Numbered from the stretch's first letter, positions 7,578 through 15,879 are shown. The stretch is DNA of 28,272 nt from Methanosphaera sp. (GCA_021199865.1 JAJQHG010000098.1:1-28272); one strand, 5' to 3'. Program-made: numbers and translations. The notes: a model not told the origin generated them from the letters alone.

Positions 7578-8630
7578 ATGATAAGAGAAGTATTAGATGA
7601 TATTGTAGATAATAACCGTGACCTTACATATGATGAAGCATATGCATGTATGGATGACATAATGGATGCAAAATACTCTGATATCGTTGTATCAGCATTT
7701 TTAATGTGTCTTAGAATGAAGGGTGAAACTATTGATGAAATCACAGGTCTTACTAGTAGTATGAGGGATCATGCTACACAAATAGATTATGAACCAGAAA
7801 ATGATTATCTAATTGAGACATGTGGAACTGGTGGTGACACCTTCAAAACATTTAATGTTAGTACTGCAGCATCCCTTATTGCTAGTGCTGCTGGAGCAAA
7901 GATCTCAAAACATGGTAATCGTAGTGTAAGTAGTAAGTTTGGTGGAGCAGATGCACTAGAAGCATTAGGTATTAATATAGAATTATCTCCAGAGCAAGTA
8001 GCCAACTCTATTGAGAACTGTAATTTTGCATTTATATTTGCACCACACTATCATAAAGCAACAAAGAATGTAATGACAGTAAGAAAGGAATTAAAGACAC
8101 ATACAATATTCAATCTTATTGGTCCAATAAGCTGTCCTAGTAAGGTTACTGCACGTATGACTGGTATATATGATCCAGATTTAGTGGAAACTATTGCACG
8201 TGTATCCATGAATCTCGGAGTAAAACGTGGTATGATTGTACATGGTTTTGATAATGAGGGTAATCCTGCAATGGATGAAATATCCAATATTGGTAAGACA
8301 AAAGTAGCATTCATTGATAATGGTGATGTGGAAGTTAAATATATTACACCCGAGGATTTTGGTCTAGACTATGCTAATCCAGAAGATATTACTGCACCAG
8401 ATAGTCCTGAGGAACATCTACAGATAATCTATGATATAATAGATAATAAGACAGATACCAATGCTGATGTTGCACGTATGAATCTGGCACTAATGAATTC
8501 AGCAAGTATACTTTACTGTACCGAGAAAGTAGAATCATTAAAAGAGGGAGTAGAAGTATCACGTAAGCTTATTGAGGATGGCAGTGTTAGAAAACAATTA
8601 GATGAGATAGTTAAGTATAGTAATATGTAA
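7578..8630 (+). CDS. trpD: Anthranilate phosphoribosyltransferase (TrpD)
   Basis: This 350-residue enzyme transfers phosphoribose from PRPP to anthranilate. The PRPP-binding motif CGTGGDTFKTFNVSTAAS and the anthranilate/PRPP segment KHGNRSVSSKFGGADALE are complete, as is the later GPISCPSKVTARMTGIY. The helical N-terminal domain is normal. It is the last gene of the operon, as in Methanothermobacter, even though it catalyses the second step. Spacing of 1 nt from trpA and the ribosome binding site ACGAGGT overlapping the trpA end suggest coupled translation. Confidence 0.97.
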   Translation: MIREVLDDIVDNNRDLTYDEAYACMDDIMDAKYSDIVVSAFLMCLRMKGETIDEITGLTSSMRDHATQIDYEPENDYLIETCGTGGDTFKTFNVSTAASLIASAAGAKISKHGNRSVSSKFGGADALEALGINIELSPEQVANSIENCNFAFIFAPHYHKATKNVMTVRKELKTHTIFNLIGPISCPSKVTARMTGIYDPDLVETIARVSMNLGVKRGMIVHGFDNEGNPAMDEISNIGKTKVAFIDNGDVEVKYITPEDFGLDYANPEDITAPDSPEEHLQIIYDIIDNKTDTNADVARMNLALMNSASILYCTEKVESLKEGVEVSRKLIEDGSVRKQLDEIVKYSNM

Positions 8631-8660
8631 CTATTCAATGTTAATTATCCATAACCTCCA

Positions 8661-8677
8661 AAAATCACTTTTTTTAT
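8661..8677 (+). terminator. Probable trp operon terminator (T-run)
   Basis: AAAATCACTTTTTTTAT, with seven T residues at 8669-8675, lies about 40 nt after the trpD stop. No stable hairpin is visible before it, which fits archaeal termination on T-rich tracts. Confidence 0.5.
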
Positions 8678-8678
8678 T

Positions 8679-8719
8679 TTATTACTTATGTAGAATTATT
8701 CTTATTACTTATTGTAGAA
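8679..8719. repeat. Direct repeat upstream of the disulfide-reductase-like gene
   Basis: TTATTACTTATGTAGAA (8679-8695) recurs as TTATTACTTATTGTAGAA (8702-8719) with one extra T; the copies start 23 bp apart, about two helical turns. They lie 18-59 bp before the TATA box at 8738. The spacing and position suit a two-site regulator, but low base complexity makes chance duplication possible. Confidence 0.45.
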
Positions 8720-8737
8720 AATAATATTACTTTTCTA

Positions 8738-8746
8738 TTATATAAT
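8738..8746 (+). promoter_or_regulatory. TATA box of the disulfide-reductase-like gene
   Basis: TTATATAAT lies 36-44 bp before the ATG at 8782. It predicts a separate transcript from the trp operon with a leader of about 10 nt that includes the ribosome binding site TGAGGT. Confidence 0.5.
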
Positions 8747-8781
8747 ATTCATATTAAGAAACAATCTCTGAGGTATTAAAT

Positions 8782-10089
8782 ATGACAAAAATCGTTATTA
8801 TAGGTGCAGGTCCTGCTGGACGTTTTGCGGCTATGGATGCTGCTAAAGAGGGTAATGATGTAACATTAATTGAAGAAAAACATATTGGTGGTAAATGCTT
8901 AAACCAGGCATGTATGGTGGTATGTGCACTTAATGATGTGGCACGCCATGTAAATGATGCAAAGAACTTTGATGAATTAGGAATAGTTAACTATAAACCA
9001 GTAGTTAATTATCAAAATGTTGTTGAAGGTATAAAAACTACACAGAAGAAGATTAGGAAACTTATTACAAAAGAAACTGAACTTACTGGTGTTGAATATG
9101 TACATGGTAGTGCAACAGTTGATGCTGAACGTAAGGTTGTAATTGTTAATGAAGATGATGAGTATGACTATGATAAATTATTAATATGTACTGGTTCATC
9201 CCCAATGATTCCAGATATTCCTGGAGTAGAAAATGCATATACATATAAAGATACATTGAAGTTTAGTGAAGTTCCAGATAGACTAGTTATTATTGGTGGT
9301 GGATCTACTGCTGCAGAATATGCTGGAATATTCTCATCATTAGGTAGTCATGTTGAAATATTATGTATAACACGCTTCCTTAAAATGCTAGATGATACTG
9401 AAAGTGAGGAATATATTGTATCTAATTTACTTAAAAATACTATTGTACATGAAAACGTAGAAATTAATGAGATTAAAGATACATCAGTTATTACTAATTA
9501 TGGAGAAATTGAGGGTAAAGTATTGATAGCCACAGGCGTAAAAGCAAATAGTCAGATAGTAGAAGGTATCATAGAACTTGACTCTAAGGGTAACATTGTA
9601 GTAGATAATCATATGCAGACATCTAATCCTGACATATACGCCGCAGGTGATGTTATAGGTGGATACATGTCAACACCAATATCACGTATGGAGTCAATAA
9701 CTGCTATACATAATATTATGGGAGAAGATAGAACCCCCGATTATTCTCTGTTACCACACACTATATCACTACAGTATGATGTAAGTTATCTTAAAGGACA
9801 CCAAGTATCTGGTGTTGGAAATAAGATGAAACTACCAGGTGCTGCAGGTCCAGGATCATTCTGGTACACACTTGAGGGAAAAACAGGTTATACCAAGGAA
9901 ACTATTGATAGTGATGGTAGTATAACTGATATACTTGCTATTAGTCCATCATCAAATGTAGCTCTACCCTACATGACTAAAATGATTAAGGATGATACTA
10001 AGGCATCCGACTTTGAAAACTTTATAGAGATCCATCCAACAACAGATGGTATCTTTAAGTTAGCAGAGTACCATAAACTATATGAGTAA
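8782..10089 (+). CDS. Dihydrolipoamide-dehydrogenase-like FAD/NAD(P) disulfide oxidoreductase, substrate unknown
   Basis: This 435-residue flavoprotein shows the FAD fold VIIGAGPAGRFAA (5-17), a CxxxxC redox pair (Cys39 and Cys44 in GGKCLNQAC), an NAD(P)-binding fold VIIGGGSTAAEYAG near residue 175, the second FAD motif IYAAGDV, and a C-terminal dimerisation domain. The redox motif differs from the usual GGTCLNVGCIPSK: the IPSK part is replaced by MVVC, adding Cys48 one helical turn later. The C-terminal HPTxxE motif reads HPTTDG, so the His (about 418) is kept but the partner Glu is not in its usual place. Methanogens of this order do not run classical lipoamide-dependent dehydrogenases, so the substrate could be another disulfide, CoA or a metal. 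It follows the trp operon but has its own promoter and terminator. Confidence 0.8.
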   Translation: MTKIVIIGAGPAGRFAAMDAAKEGNDVTLIEEKHIGGKCLNQACMVVCALNDVARHVNDAKNFDELGIVNYKPVVNYQNVVEGIKTTQKKIRKLITKETELTGVEYVHGSATVDAERKVVIVNEDDEYDYDKLLICTGSSPMIPDIPGVENAYTYKDTLKFSEVPDRLVIIGGGSTAAEYAGIFSSLGSHVEILCITRFLKMLDDTESEEYIVSNLLKNTIVHENVEINEIKDTSVITNYGEIEGKVLIATGVKANSQIVEGIIELDSKGNIVVDNHMQTSNPDIYAAGDVIGGYMSTPISRMESITAIHNIMGEDRTPDYSLLPHTISLQYDVSYLKGHQVSGVGNKMKLPGAAGPGSFWYTLEGKTGYTKETIDSDGSITDILAISPSSNVALPYMTKMIKDDTKASDFENFIEIHPTTDGIFKLAEYHKLYE

Positions 10090-10122
10090 ACTCTACTCAT
10101 TATTACTTTTTTTATAAAAATA
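10082..10122 (+). terminator. Hairpin terminator overlapping the stop codon of the flavoprotein gene
   Basis: ATGAGTA (10082-10088) and TACTCAT (10094-10100) form a perfect 7-bp stem with loop AACTC, and a seven-T run follows at 10107-10113. The last codons and the stop at 10087-10089 lie within the hairpin. The 23 nt at 10100-10122 are identical to 18468-18490, which follow another terminator hairpin. Confidence 0.7.
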
Positions 10123-10164
10123 GTTTAAATAAGGATTATTAAAAATATTTAAAATAGAAGGTTA

Positions 10165-11211
10165 TTACTCCATATGATCTATTACAAAATCTACTAGATT
10201 ACTTGGTGAATCCAGTATATCTTTAGAATATTTACTAGCACTTTTTTTCATATCATCAATATTATCTAGAGCTTCATTTACTACACTAGATATGTTATCT
10301 ACATGACTTTCTAGTACAGCTCCATCAAATACTTTAGATAAACCATGATATCTACCATATTTTACTCCAATAACAACTACTACTGGTATTTGACATGCCA
10401 TAGTCTCATGTAGTGTTAGACCATCATCAGTGATTATTGCTAGGTCTATAAGATCATATAAATCCTTAATATAATCAATGTATCCTAAGTACATAATGTT
10501 TGGAACATCAATTATCTCATTTATACCCTCATGTAGAGGTGAACCAATGAGAAATATATTCACATCACTATTTTCCTGTGCATATCTACGTGCTGCTTTT
10601 GCCATATCATCAAATAGTGTTGATCCAGAAGCGAATAATACAGACTTCTTATTTGGATCAAACGTTGATGGTAACTTATCTAATATATTATCTTTATTTC
10701 CATCAATTATATCTCTTTTTATTGGAAGATATTCCTTAATAAAATCATGATTTGATTTTACATCCTTTGTATACACTGGTGACTCAGGCATTATGACTGT
10801 TGGACTAATTTTTAATGAAACCCTTGTATCTGTAGGTGTTAACACAATACCAACAGATGGCTTATGTGCAAGTTTTGCTCCAAGTAAACCTATAACACAT
10901 CCTCCACCAATAGATCCTATTACTCCATCAGCATGCTCTTTTCTAATTAAATGTGCTGCTTTAATGGATGATGTAACTGTTTTTATTCCTGCTTTTAATA
11001 ATTTTGACTTGGTTGCTGCATGTCCACCAGCTGCAGGTATAGGGGATTTAATCCAGTTAATATTATGGTTCTTCAAGTAGTAACCTGGAGCACTCGGATC
11101 TAAAACTATCTCTGATTCAATATCACGTTCTTCTAAGCATTGTTTAATATTAACAGCTGATACTATATCACCACCAGTTCCACGACCAGTTACAAAGATT
11201 AATAACTTCAT
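10165..11211 (-). CDS. MurG-like glycosyltransferase (GT28-type fold), probable pseudomurein or glycolipid synthesis
   Basis: This 348-residue protein has the two-domain plan of MurG. A glycine-rich N-terminal loop GRGTGGD (9-15) corresponds to GGTGGH of bacterial MurG, and an acceptor-side GSIGGGCVIGLLGAKLA follows near residue 100. The donor-site region near the C-terminus reads TDDGLTLHETMACQIPVVVV. Bacterial MurG adds GlcNAc to lipid I. Pseudomurein methanogens have related enzymes assumed to make a lipid-linked disaccharide at the inner membrane face, but the true sugar here is unknown. A strong ribosome binding site, TAGGTGGA, precedes the ATG. An MraY-like gene lies 0.6 kb away on the same strand, which supports a wall role. 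It could instead glycosylate another lipid. Confidence 0.75.
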   Translation of the reverse strand: MKLLIFVTGRGTGGDIVSAVNIKQCLEERDIESEIVLDPSAPGYYLKNHNINWIKSPIPAAGGHAATKSKLLKAGIKTVTSSIKAAHLIRKEHADGVIGSIGGGCVIGLLGAKLAHKPSVGIVLTPTDTRVSLKISPTVIMPESPVYTKDVKSNHDFIKEYLPIKRDIIDGNKDNILDKLPSTFDPNKKSVLFASGSTLFDDMAKAARRYAQENSDVNIFLIGSPLHEGINEIIDVPNIMYLGYIDYIKDLYDLIDLAIITDDGLTLHETMACQIPVVVVIGVKYGRYHGLSKVFDGAVLESHVDNISSVVNEALDNIDDMKKSASKYSKDILDSPSNLVDFVIDHME

Positions 11212-11397
11212 ATATCCACCTACAAAACAGTTTATTATTAGAAAAAAATTGTTAGAAAATAGTAATTATGAACTTTAGTAAATAATTATTTTCAAATCTT
11301 ATTAAAGTTATATGTTAAATAGTTAATAAAATTTATTAAAAATAGTATGTTTAATATTTAAAAAGATTAGATGTAGTATTTAAGAGGGTTATCTAAC

Positions 11398-11634
11398 TTA
11401 TACTGGATTTCCCTCATCATCAAATACTTCTATACATTCACCTGTACAAAGATCAGCTGCTTCTTTATATACTTCTACATCATCAACTTCAATTTCGTCT
11501 ATGTCATCTTCCCTAGTTGATCCTATAAGAGTAGCTAGATCATCTTCCTGATCAAAAGCAAATAATGAATCATCAACTTCTACACAATGACCGCACATCA
11601 TACAATCGTCTCTTTCTAAAATTACTTCATACAT
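11398..11634 (-). CDS. Small acidic single-cluster [4Fe-4S] ferredoxin
   Basis: The 78-residue protein has CMMCGHC, giving Cys11, Cys14 and Cys17, and LCTGECIEVF with Cys63 and Cys67. This is the pattern of a one-cluster ferredoxin; Cys67 is the probable fourth ligand and Cys63 may form a disulfide or a spare ligand. The usual Pro after the last Cys is Ile. The middle is strikingly acidic (REDDIDEIEVDDVEV, 41-55), suggesting a basic electron-transfer partner. AAGGAG precedes the ATG, and a TATA box is visible upstream, so it probably has its own transcript although it lies between the MraY-like and MurG-like genes. The partner enzyme cannot be inferred. Confidence 0.85.
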   Translation of the reverse strand: MYEVILERDDCMMCGHCVEVDDSLFAFDQEDDLATLIGSTREDDIDEIEVDDVEVYKEAADLCTGECIEVFDDEGNPV

Positions 11635-11690
11635 ATATTAAACTCCTTATAGTTATCATAATGGTATATAGCTAATATAATAGTAGATTA

Positions 11691-11698
11691 TATATAAA
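11691..11698 (-). promoter_or_regulatory. TATA box of the ferredoxin gene
   Basis: On the minus strand this reads TTTATATA, 57-64 bp before the ferredoxin ATG. A start about 25 nt downstream gives a leader of ~30 nt with the AAGGAG site. Confidence 0.5.
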
Positions 11699-11822
11699 TG
11701 TTTTGATATTTTAGATTGAATATTAGAAAAATAATTGTAGTTATTAAAAGCAAAGGAATAAATCATAAAATATTATTTAAAAAAAGTATTATAAAAATAA
11801 TAGAAAATTTAAATGTAAGTAA

Positions 11823-12773
11823 TTATAACAATTTCTCACTATTTAAATCTTCATTTGTTTGTTTTTTAGCGAAAGGATTATATATTAATCTTCTTACACC
11901 AATAGATTTTAAGAAGGAACTTTCTACATTTATCTGCGTATTTCCTAGAGTAAATCTTCTAACTAGGTCGCCTAAGCCACCACCAGTAAGTATATCCATT
12001 ACATAGTCACCAAATGTTGGATTATTTATATGTAAGTATTTTTCTAGGTAATGTTCAAGTGTATTTTCTCTAATTTTTGCAATGATAAATACTGTTATTA
12101 GTATTAATACTATCATTATTATGAATTCTACTAAAATGAAGTTGTTTGGTGCCACGATTCTTGTAGTCTCTGCTGATACTAATGCAAAACAGATACCTAA
12201 AGCTACACCAAATGAGTGGTTTCCTATTTCTCCCATCATAATATATCCAGAATAATCCTGTGAGATATATCCTAGTGCTATTAATAATAATAGTATAGGT
12301 ATGTAATATGTTGATGAACCTATTAGTGCTAGTAGAGTAAATGATACAATAGACATTATTATTACTGTAATTCCTGCAACACCTGGTTGCATATCTGCTA
12401 TATTAAATATTTGTACCATTACTAGTGATACAAGAATAGCTATTGGACCCATAACAGATAGTGCAATAAGGAAAACAGCTATTATACCTATTGCTCTAAA
12501 GAACTGTCCTACCTCAATATAAGATCCTAAAGGTCTTCTACCAACAATATCATCAATAAATGCTGTTACACCAATAATAGCTATGAAATAGTTATATGGT
12601 GCTGGAAACAGTAATACCATTACCAAGAACGGTGCTAGACCAACACCTCTAGGTACACCACCACGTATATTCTCAACGAGGTTTCCTCCAATCCTAGAAA
12701 ATAGTACTGTGATTACTATTGTTAAAATCAGTGTAATAAAAAATGCAATTGTCCATAATAATATTATTTCCAC
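11823..12773 (-). CDS. MraY/WecA-like membrane glycosyl-1-phosphate transferase, probable pseudomurein precursor step
   Basis: This is a highly hydrophobic protein of 316 residues with about nine or ten membrane segments. Conserved family points are present: FIDDIVGRR with the paired Asp (about 74-75), FNIADMQPGVAG in place of the NxxNxxDGxxG block (about 123-134), and MGEIGNHSFG near 180-189, where bacterial MraY has MGDxGS. Such enzymes move a sugar-phosphate from UDP onto a polyprenyl phosphate. The motifs are altered (Pro for Asp in the DG pair, Glu for the third Asp), as might be expected for a different sugar or lipid. I start at GTG 12773, 4 nt after GGTGA; the ATG at 12788 would add five residues but includes the ribosome binding site. 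It is 93 nt after Pelota on the same strand. Confidence 0.78.
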   Translation of the reverse strand: MEIILLWTIAFFITLILTIVITVLFSRIGGNLVENIRGGVPRGVGLAPFLVMVLLFPAPYNYFIAIIGVTAFIDDIVGRRPLGSYIEVGQFFRAIGIIAVFLIALSVMGPIAILVSLVMVQIFNIADMQPGVAGITVIIMSIVSFTLLALIGSSTYYIPILLLLIALGYISQDYSGYIMMGEIGNHSFGVALGICFALVSAETTRIVAPNNFILVEFIIMIVLILITVFIIAKIRENTLEHYLEKYLHINNPTFGDYVMDILTGGGLGDLVRRFTLGNTQINVESSFLKSIGVRRLIYNPFAKKQTNEDLNSEKLL

Positions 12774-12866
12774 ATTTTCACCTAACATTATGTTTATGAT
12801 TTTAATATAATATTATATTGAACTTGAAGTGTAATAAATTTATAGTTAAGTAGGATTATAGATTAA

Positions 12867-13925
12867 TTATTCTATTGGATATCTAAGGAATGCTGCAATA
12901 GATCCTAGAGCTTCTAATTGTTTGCCTCCATCATGCTGACTACTAATTATAGATACTACTCCAGCCATCTGTTCTGTTCTATCCATAAGTTTTTGATATT
13001 CCTTGTTTCTTACTAGTTCATCCAGTATTAATAGTTTCTCTACAGCTCCAAGTTTTATAGCATTCTTTACTTGTTTTTTACCATATGTTACTAAGCCTGT
13101 ATTTTTAGCTAAGTTTTCTAGTAACTTATTTACTGAGGATATCTCATTAGCTATTGTATTTTCTTGTGATAATTGTTCTATTAATCCATTCTTTAATACT
13201 TCCTGGATTCCTGCATGTCCACCTGCACCTGTACTTTCTATGACTGACTTCTTTGCTAGGTCGGGATATTTATCTTCAAGAAAATGGTAGTATGATTCTT
13301 TAGTAAATCCTGGTCCTATTATTATTAATTTATTTATTTCTGGTTGTTGTAGTAGAGTATTAGTAACTGATTCAAAGTATTCTTTTATCTGGCTAGATCT
13401 ATTTTTGGAGAGTATCCTTTTTCCTGATATTTGTCCTGTTATTGGCCCTATTGTATCTATTCCATACTGTTTTATTAGTCCAAGGTAGGTTGTGTTATCC
13501 TCCATTGTAACTATTATCTGTGAAGTTTTATTTGATTGCTCTACTGCCTTATTTAATCTATCCAATGACCATTTATTCCAGTTTTTTATTATTCTTATTG
13601 AGTCATTTACCTTAATATTTAGTGTATGATAACTTCCTAGAGGTATTAATTCTTCTGGAGCACTCTTTATAATACCAGTAAATCTTAGTACTCCTGTAAA
13701 TTTATGGAAGCTTATCTTCTGGACACCTATTCCTATTATGAATGTTTTCTTTACTCCTGAGTCAGCCCTTGTTTTTCCACTGTTGTTGTCCTGTATACGT
13801 CTTGTTGTTAGGGTTGATACGTAATCATTTTTTTCTACTATATGTGATAAGTGCCATAAGTCATCAATTGATTCTGGTATTACTTCTATTAGATTATCTT
13901 TCATATCTTGATGTTTTATTCGCAT
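12867..13925 (-). CDS. pelA: Archaeal Pelota (Dom34), ribosome rescue factor
   Basis: This 352-residue protein matches archaeal Pelota in length and order: an N-terminal Sm-like domain (MRIKHQDMKDNLIEVIPESI, TLTTRRIQ), a central domain with ITGQISGKR, and a C-terminal eRF1-like domain (LIIIGPGFTKESYYHF, ESTGAGGHAGIQEVL, VSIISSQHDGGKQLEALGSIAAFLRYPI). Pelota enters the empty A site of stalled ribosomes and, with ABCE1 and an aEF1A-type GTPase, splits them. It lacks the GGQ motif of eRF1, as expected. GTAGGTGAT lies 3 nt before the ATG, one of the best ribosome binding sites in the window. It may be cotranscribed with the MraY-like gene downstream. Confidence 0.95.
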   Translation of the reverse strand: MRIKHQDMKDNLIEVIPESIDDLWHLSHIVEKNDYVSTLTTRRIQDNNSGKTRADSGVKKTFIIGIGVQKISFHKFTGVLRFTGIIKSAPEELIPLGSYHTLNIKVNDSIRIIKNWNKWSLDRLNKAVEQSNKTSQIIVTMEDNTTYLGLIKQYGIDTIGPITGQISGKRILSKNRSSQIKEYFESVTNTLLQQPEINKLIIIGPGFTKESYYHFLEDKYPDLAKKSVIESTGAGGHAGIQEVLKNGLIEQLSQENTIANEISSVNKLLENLAKNTGLVTYGKKQVKNAIKLGAVEKLLILDELVRNKEYQKLMDRTEQMAGVVSIISSQHDGGKQLEALGSIAAFLRYPIE

Positions 13926-14062
13926 TTTATCACCTACTCCTATTCATGTTTTTATTATGGTGTTTAAATTAATGTGTTTGGATAATAACTCTAATCATAT
14001 ATTATATGTATTTTTAGTAGGCTTTATAATTTAATAATAATTATATAATAAAAAGTAATACT

Positions 14063-14070
14063 TTTATATG
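14063..14070 (+). promoter_or_regulatory. TATA box for the 14122 gene and possibly tyrA
   Basis: TTTATATG, preceded by AAAAGTAATAC, lies about 52-59 bp before the ATG at 14122. A second possible box, CTTTATAAT, is at 14022-14030. The 196-bp gap from pelA (minus) must hold promoters for both directions. Confidence 0.4.
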
Positions 14071-14121
14071 ATTAATTATAGAATTAGTAATACAAATATT
14101 AAAGGTGAAAATTAAAAAGTT

Positions 14122-14430
14122 ATGAATGACGAACAAAAGAAAAACTTAGTAAAAGCAGTAGAAAGTACTAGTCCATGGGAACGTATACCTACAACAGTAG
14201 AAGGTGTATTCATAGTTAAAACACCTGAACATAATAATTCACAGACTGTATTTGTTGAACTGAATCCATCAGTACAAGCACAACCTATTAAGAAGAGAGG
14301 AGTATATCTAAAGAATCTTCATGAATATGAAGCATTTAAGAAACTAGTAGAGAACCCTAAAGTAGAAGAACTATTAAGTATTGTTAGTGAATATTATACA
14401 AGAGGCGATATTTCTAGAATAGAGATATAA
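14122..14430 (+). CDS. Small conserved-looking protein of unknown function, upstream of tyrA
   Basis: I do not recognise this 102-residue protein. It is soluble, with no signal peptide, Cys or membrane segment. It begins with a short helix, then a beta-rich stretch (TTVEGVFIVKTP, SQTVFVELNPSVQAQPIKK), and ends with a helix-rich part (LHEYEAFKKLVENPKVEELLSIVSEYY). Codon use matches its neighbours. The ATG at 14122 is the first possible start after an in-frame stop at 14113; the nearest GGTGA (14104-14108) is 13 nt away, longer than usual. The gene ends 57 nt before tyrA on the same strand, so the two may be cotranscribed; a link to aromatic amino acid metabolism is only a guess from position. 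Confidence 0.7.
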   Translation: MNDEQKKNLVKAVESTSPWERIPTTVEGVFIVKTPEHNNSQTVFVELNPSVQAQPIKKRGVYLKNLHEYEAFKKLVENPKVEELLSIVSEYYTRGDISRIEI

Positions 14431-14487
14431 ATAAGAATTATAAACTATTAAGAATATACTATAAATATAGATTAAGGATGAAATATT

Positions 14488-15816
14488 ATGACTTGTGAAG
14501 ATATTAACATAACAATTATTGGTGGTACTCGTGGTTTAGGACTATGGTTTGCCAACCAACTAAAACTTGATGGTTTTAATATTACTATTACAAGTCGTAA
14601 TAAAACATCTGGACAAAAAGTTGCCCAAAAGATTGATACAAACTATTCAAATGATAACATAACAGCCATACAGAATGCAGACATTATACTATTTGCTGTA
14701 CCAATAGAAGCAATGGAGGAAACTATTAAGAATGTTGCACCACATGCAAATAGAGGTAGTTTACTTATTGATATAACTAGTGTTAAAAGTATGCCCTCAG
14801 AGGCATTAATAAAATTTGCACCAGCAGATTGTGAGATTCTGCCAAGTCATCCAATGTTTGGGCCTCGTATACCATCACTTGATGATCAAATTGTAATATT
14901 AACACCTATTGAGAATAGGTGTGAAAAATGGTTTAACAAGGTATATTCATTCCTTGAGGATCATGGAGCAAAGATTGTTATAAGTACTCCTGAGGAACAT
15001 GATAAAACTATGAGTGTTGTGCAGGGATTAACTCATTTTTCATATATTAGTATAGCCTCTACAATTGAACGCTTACAGGTTAGTGTTAAAAAATCCAGGG
15101 AATTTGCAAGCCCTGTTTATAGTCTTATGTTAGATATGATTAGTCGTATAGTATCACAAAACCCATACTTATACTATTCTATACAGAAGAATAATCCGCA
15201 GACAGCTATTTCTAGAAGAACCCTTATTGAGGAAAGTAAAAAATTAGCAAAGCTTATTGAGGAATCTAAGGAAGCAGAATTTGTTGAAAATATGAGTAAT
15301 TCAGCGAAGTATCTTGATGAATATGAGGAAGCACTGGGTAGATCTGATAAAGCTATAAATGCTCTAAATCAGGATTTTTATATTATTAAATCATCTATTG
15401 GTAATGAAATGGGCTTTAAGCACCAGTACTCAGAAAATATACATGTAGGTATAGTTAAAAGTATTAAAAATGATATTATTACTATAATAAATGTTCATAA
15501 AAAGGAAGTTGAGTTAAAGCTTTCCAATGTTGTTATTTTAACTGATGAGGAAGTCTTTGAGTGGAAGAAGAATAATTTACCTGTATATACCTATGATGTA
15601 TCAGTTCTTCTCCCTACAACATGTGATGAAAGTGTTTTATTAGACATGTTTAGTAATATTGATCAAGTTATTAGTGTTGAACTAATTGATACGTATATAA
15701 GTCCTAAATTTAGCCAAGGACTTTGTAGTTACACTTTTAGATATTCTACTTTTGAAAAGAAGAATCAAGAGCTTGTTGAAAATTATTTGAAGGGTATTGG
15801 TGGAGTTATTCACTAG
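14488..15816 (+). CDS. tyrA: Prephenate dehydrogenase (TyrA) with C-terminal FDX-ACB-like domain
   Basis: The N-terminal ~300 residues are a TyrA dehydrogenase: Rossmann loop IIGGTRGLG, then ITSRN after the second strand (the Arg suggests NADP preference), LPSHPMFGPR with the family His, and VQGLTHFSYIS. It oxidatively decarboxylates prephenate to 4-hydroxyphenylpyruvate for tyrosine. The protein has 442 residues, well beyond a minimal TyrA. After a small beta-rich segment (about 315-365), residues 367-442 look like the ferredoxin-fold anticodon-binding domain of PheRS: YDVSVLLP, VELIDTYISPKFSQG and CSYTFRYS match the order of RDxSFVV, VELFDVYxG and SLAFRLTF. I see no ordinary ACT motif. GGATGA lies 6 nt before the ATG. 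Confidence 0.9.
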   Translation: MTCEDINITIIGGTRGLGLWFANQLKLDGFNITITSRNKTSGQKVAQKIDTNYSNDNITAIQNADIILFAVPIEAMEETIKNVAPHANRGSLLIDITSVKSMPSEALIKFAPADCEILPSHPMFGPRIPSLDDQIVILTPIENRCEKWFNKVYSFLEDHGAKIVISTPEEHDKTMSVVQGLTHFSYISIASTIERLQVSVKKSREFASPVYSLMLDMISRIVSQNPYLYYSIQKNNPQTAISRRTLIEESKKLAKLIEESKEAEFVENMSNSAKYLDEYEEALGRSDKAINALNQDFYIIKSSIGNEMGFKHQYSENIHVGIVKSIKNDIITIINVHKKEVELKLSNVVILTDEEVFEWKKNNLPVYTYDVSVLLPTTCDESVLLDMFSNIDQVISVELIDTYISPKFSQGLCSYTFRYSTFEKKNQELVENYLKGIGGVIH

Positions 15817-15817
15817 T

Positions 15818-15836
15818 TTTTCTATTATTTTTTTAC
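15818..15836 (+). terminator. Probable tyrA terminator (T-rich tract)
   Basis: Two T-rich runs, the second of seven T residues at 15828-15834, directly follow the tyrA stop. No clear hairpin is seen. Confidence 0.45.
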
Positions 15837-15879
15837 TCAAAAACCGTAAAGTATATATACTACTTCATTCAAACTTATA

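Noticed and set aside
13742..13972. Hydrophobic 76-codon frame opposite the pelA start
   Set aside because: The Leu/Phe-rich product comes from reading AT-rich antisense codons; no ribosome binding site or family match.
14105..14125. Six-codon GTG frame whose TGA overlaps the ATG of the 102-residue gene
   Set aside because: It has no ribosome binding site of its own, since the GTG is part of the GGTGA motif.
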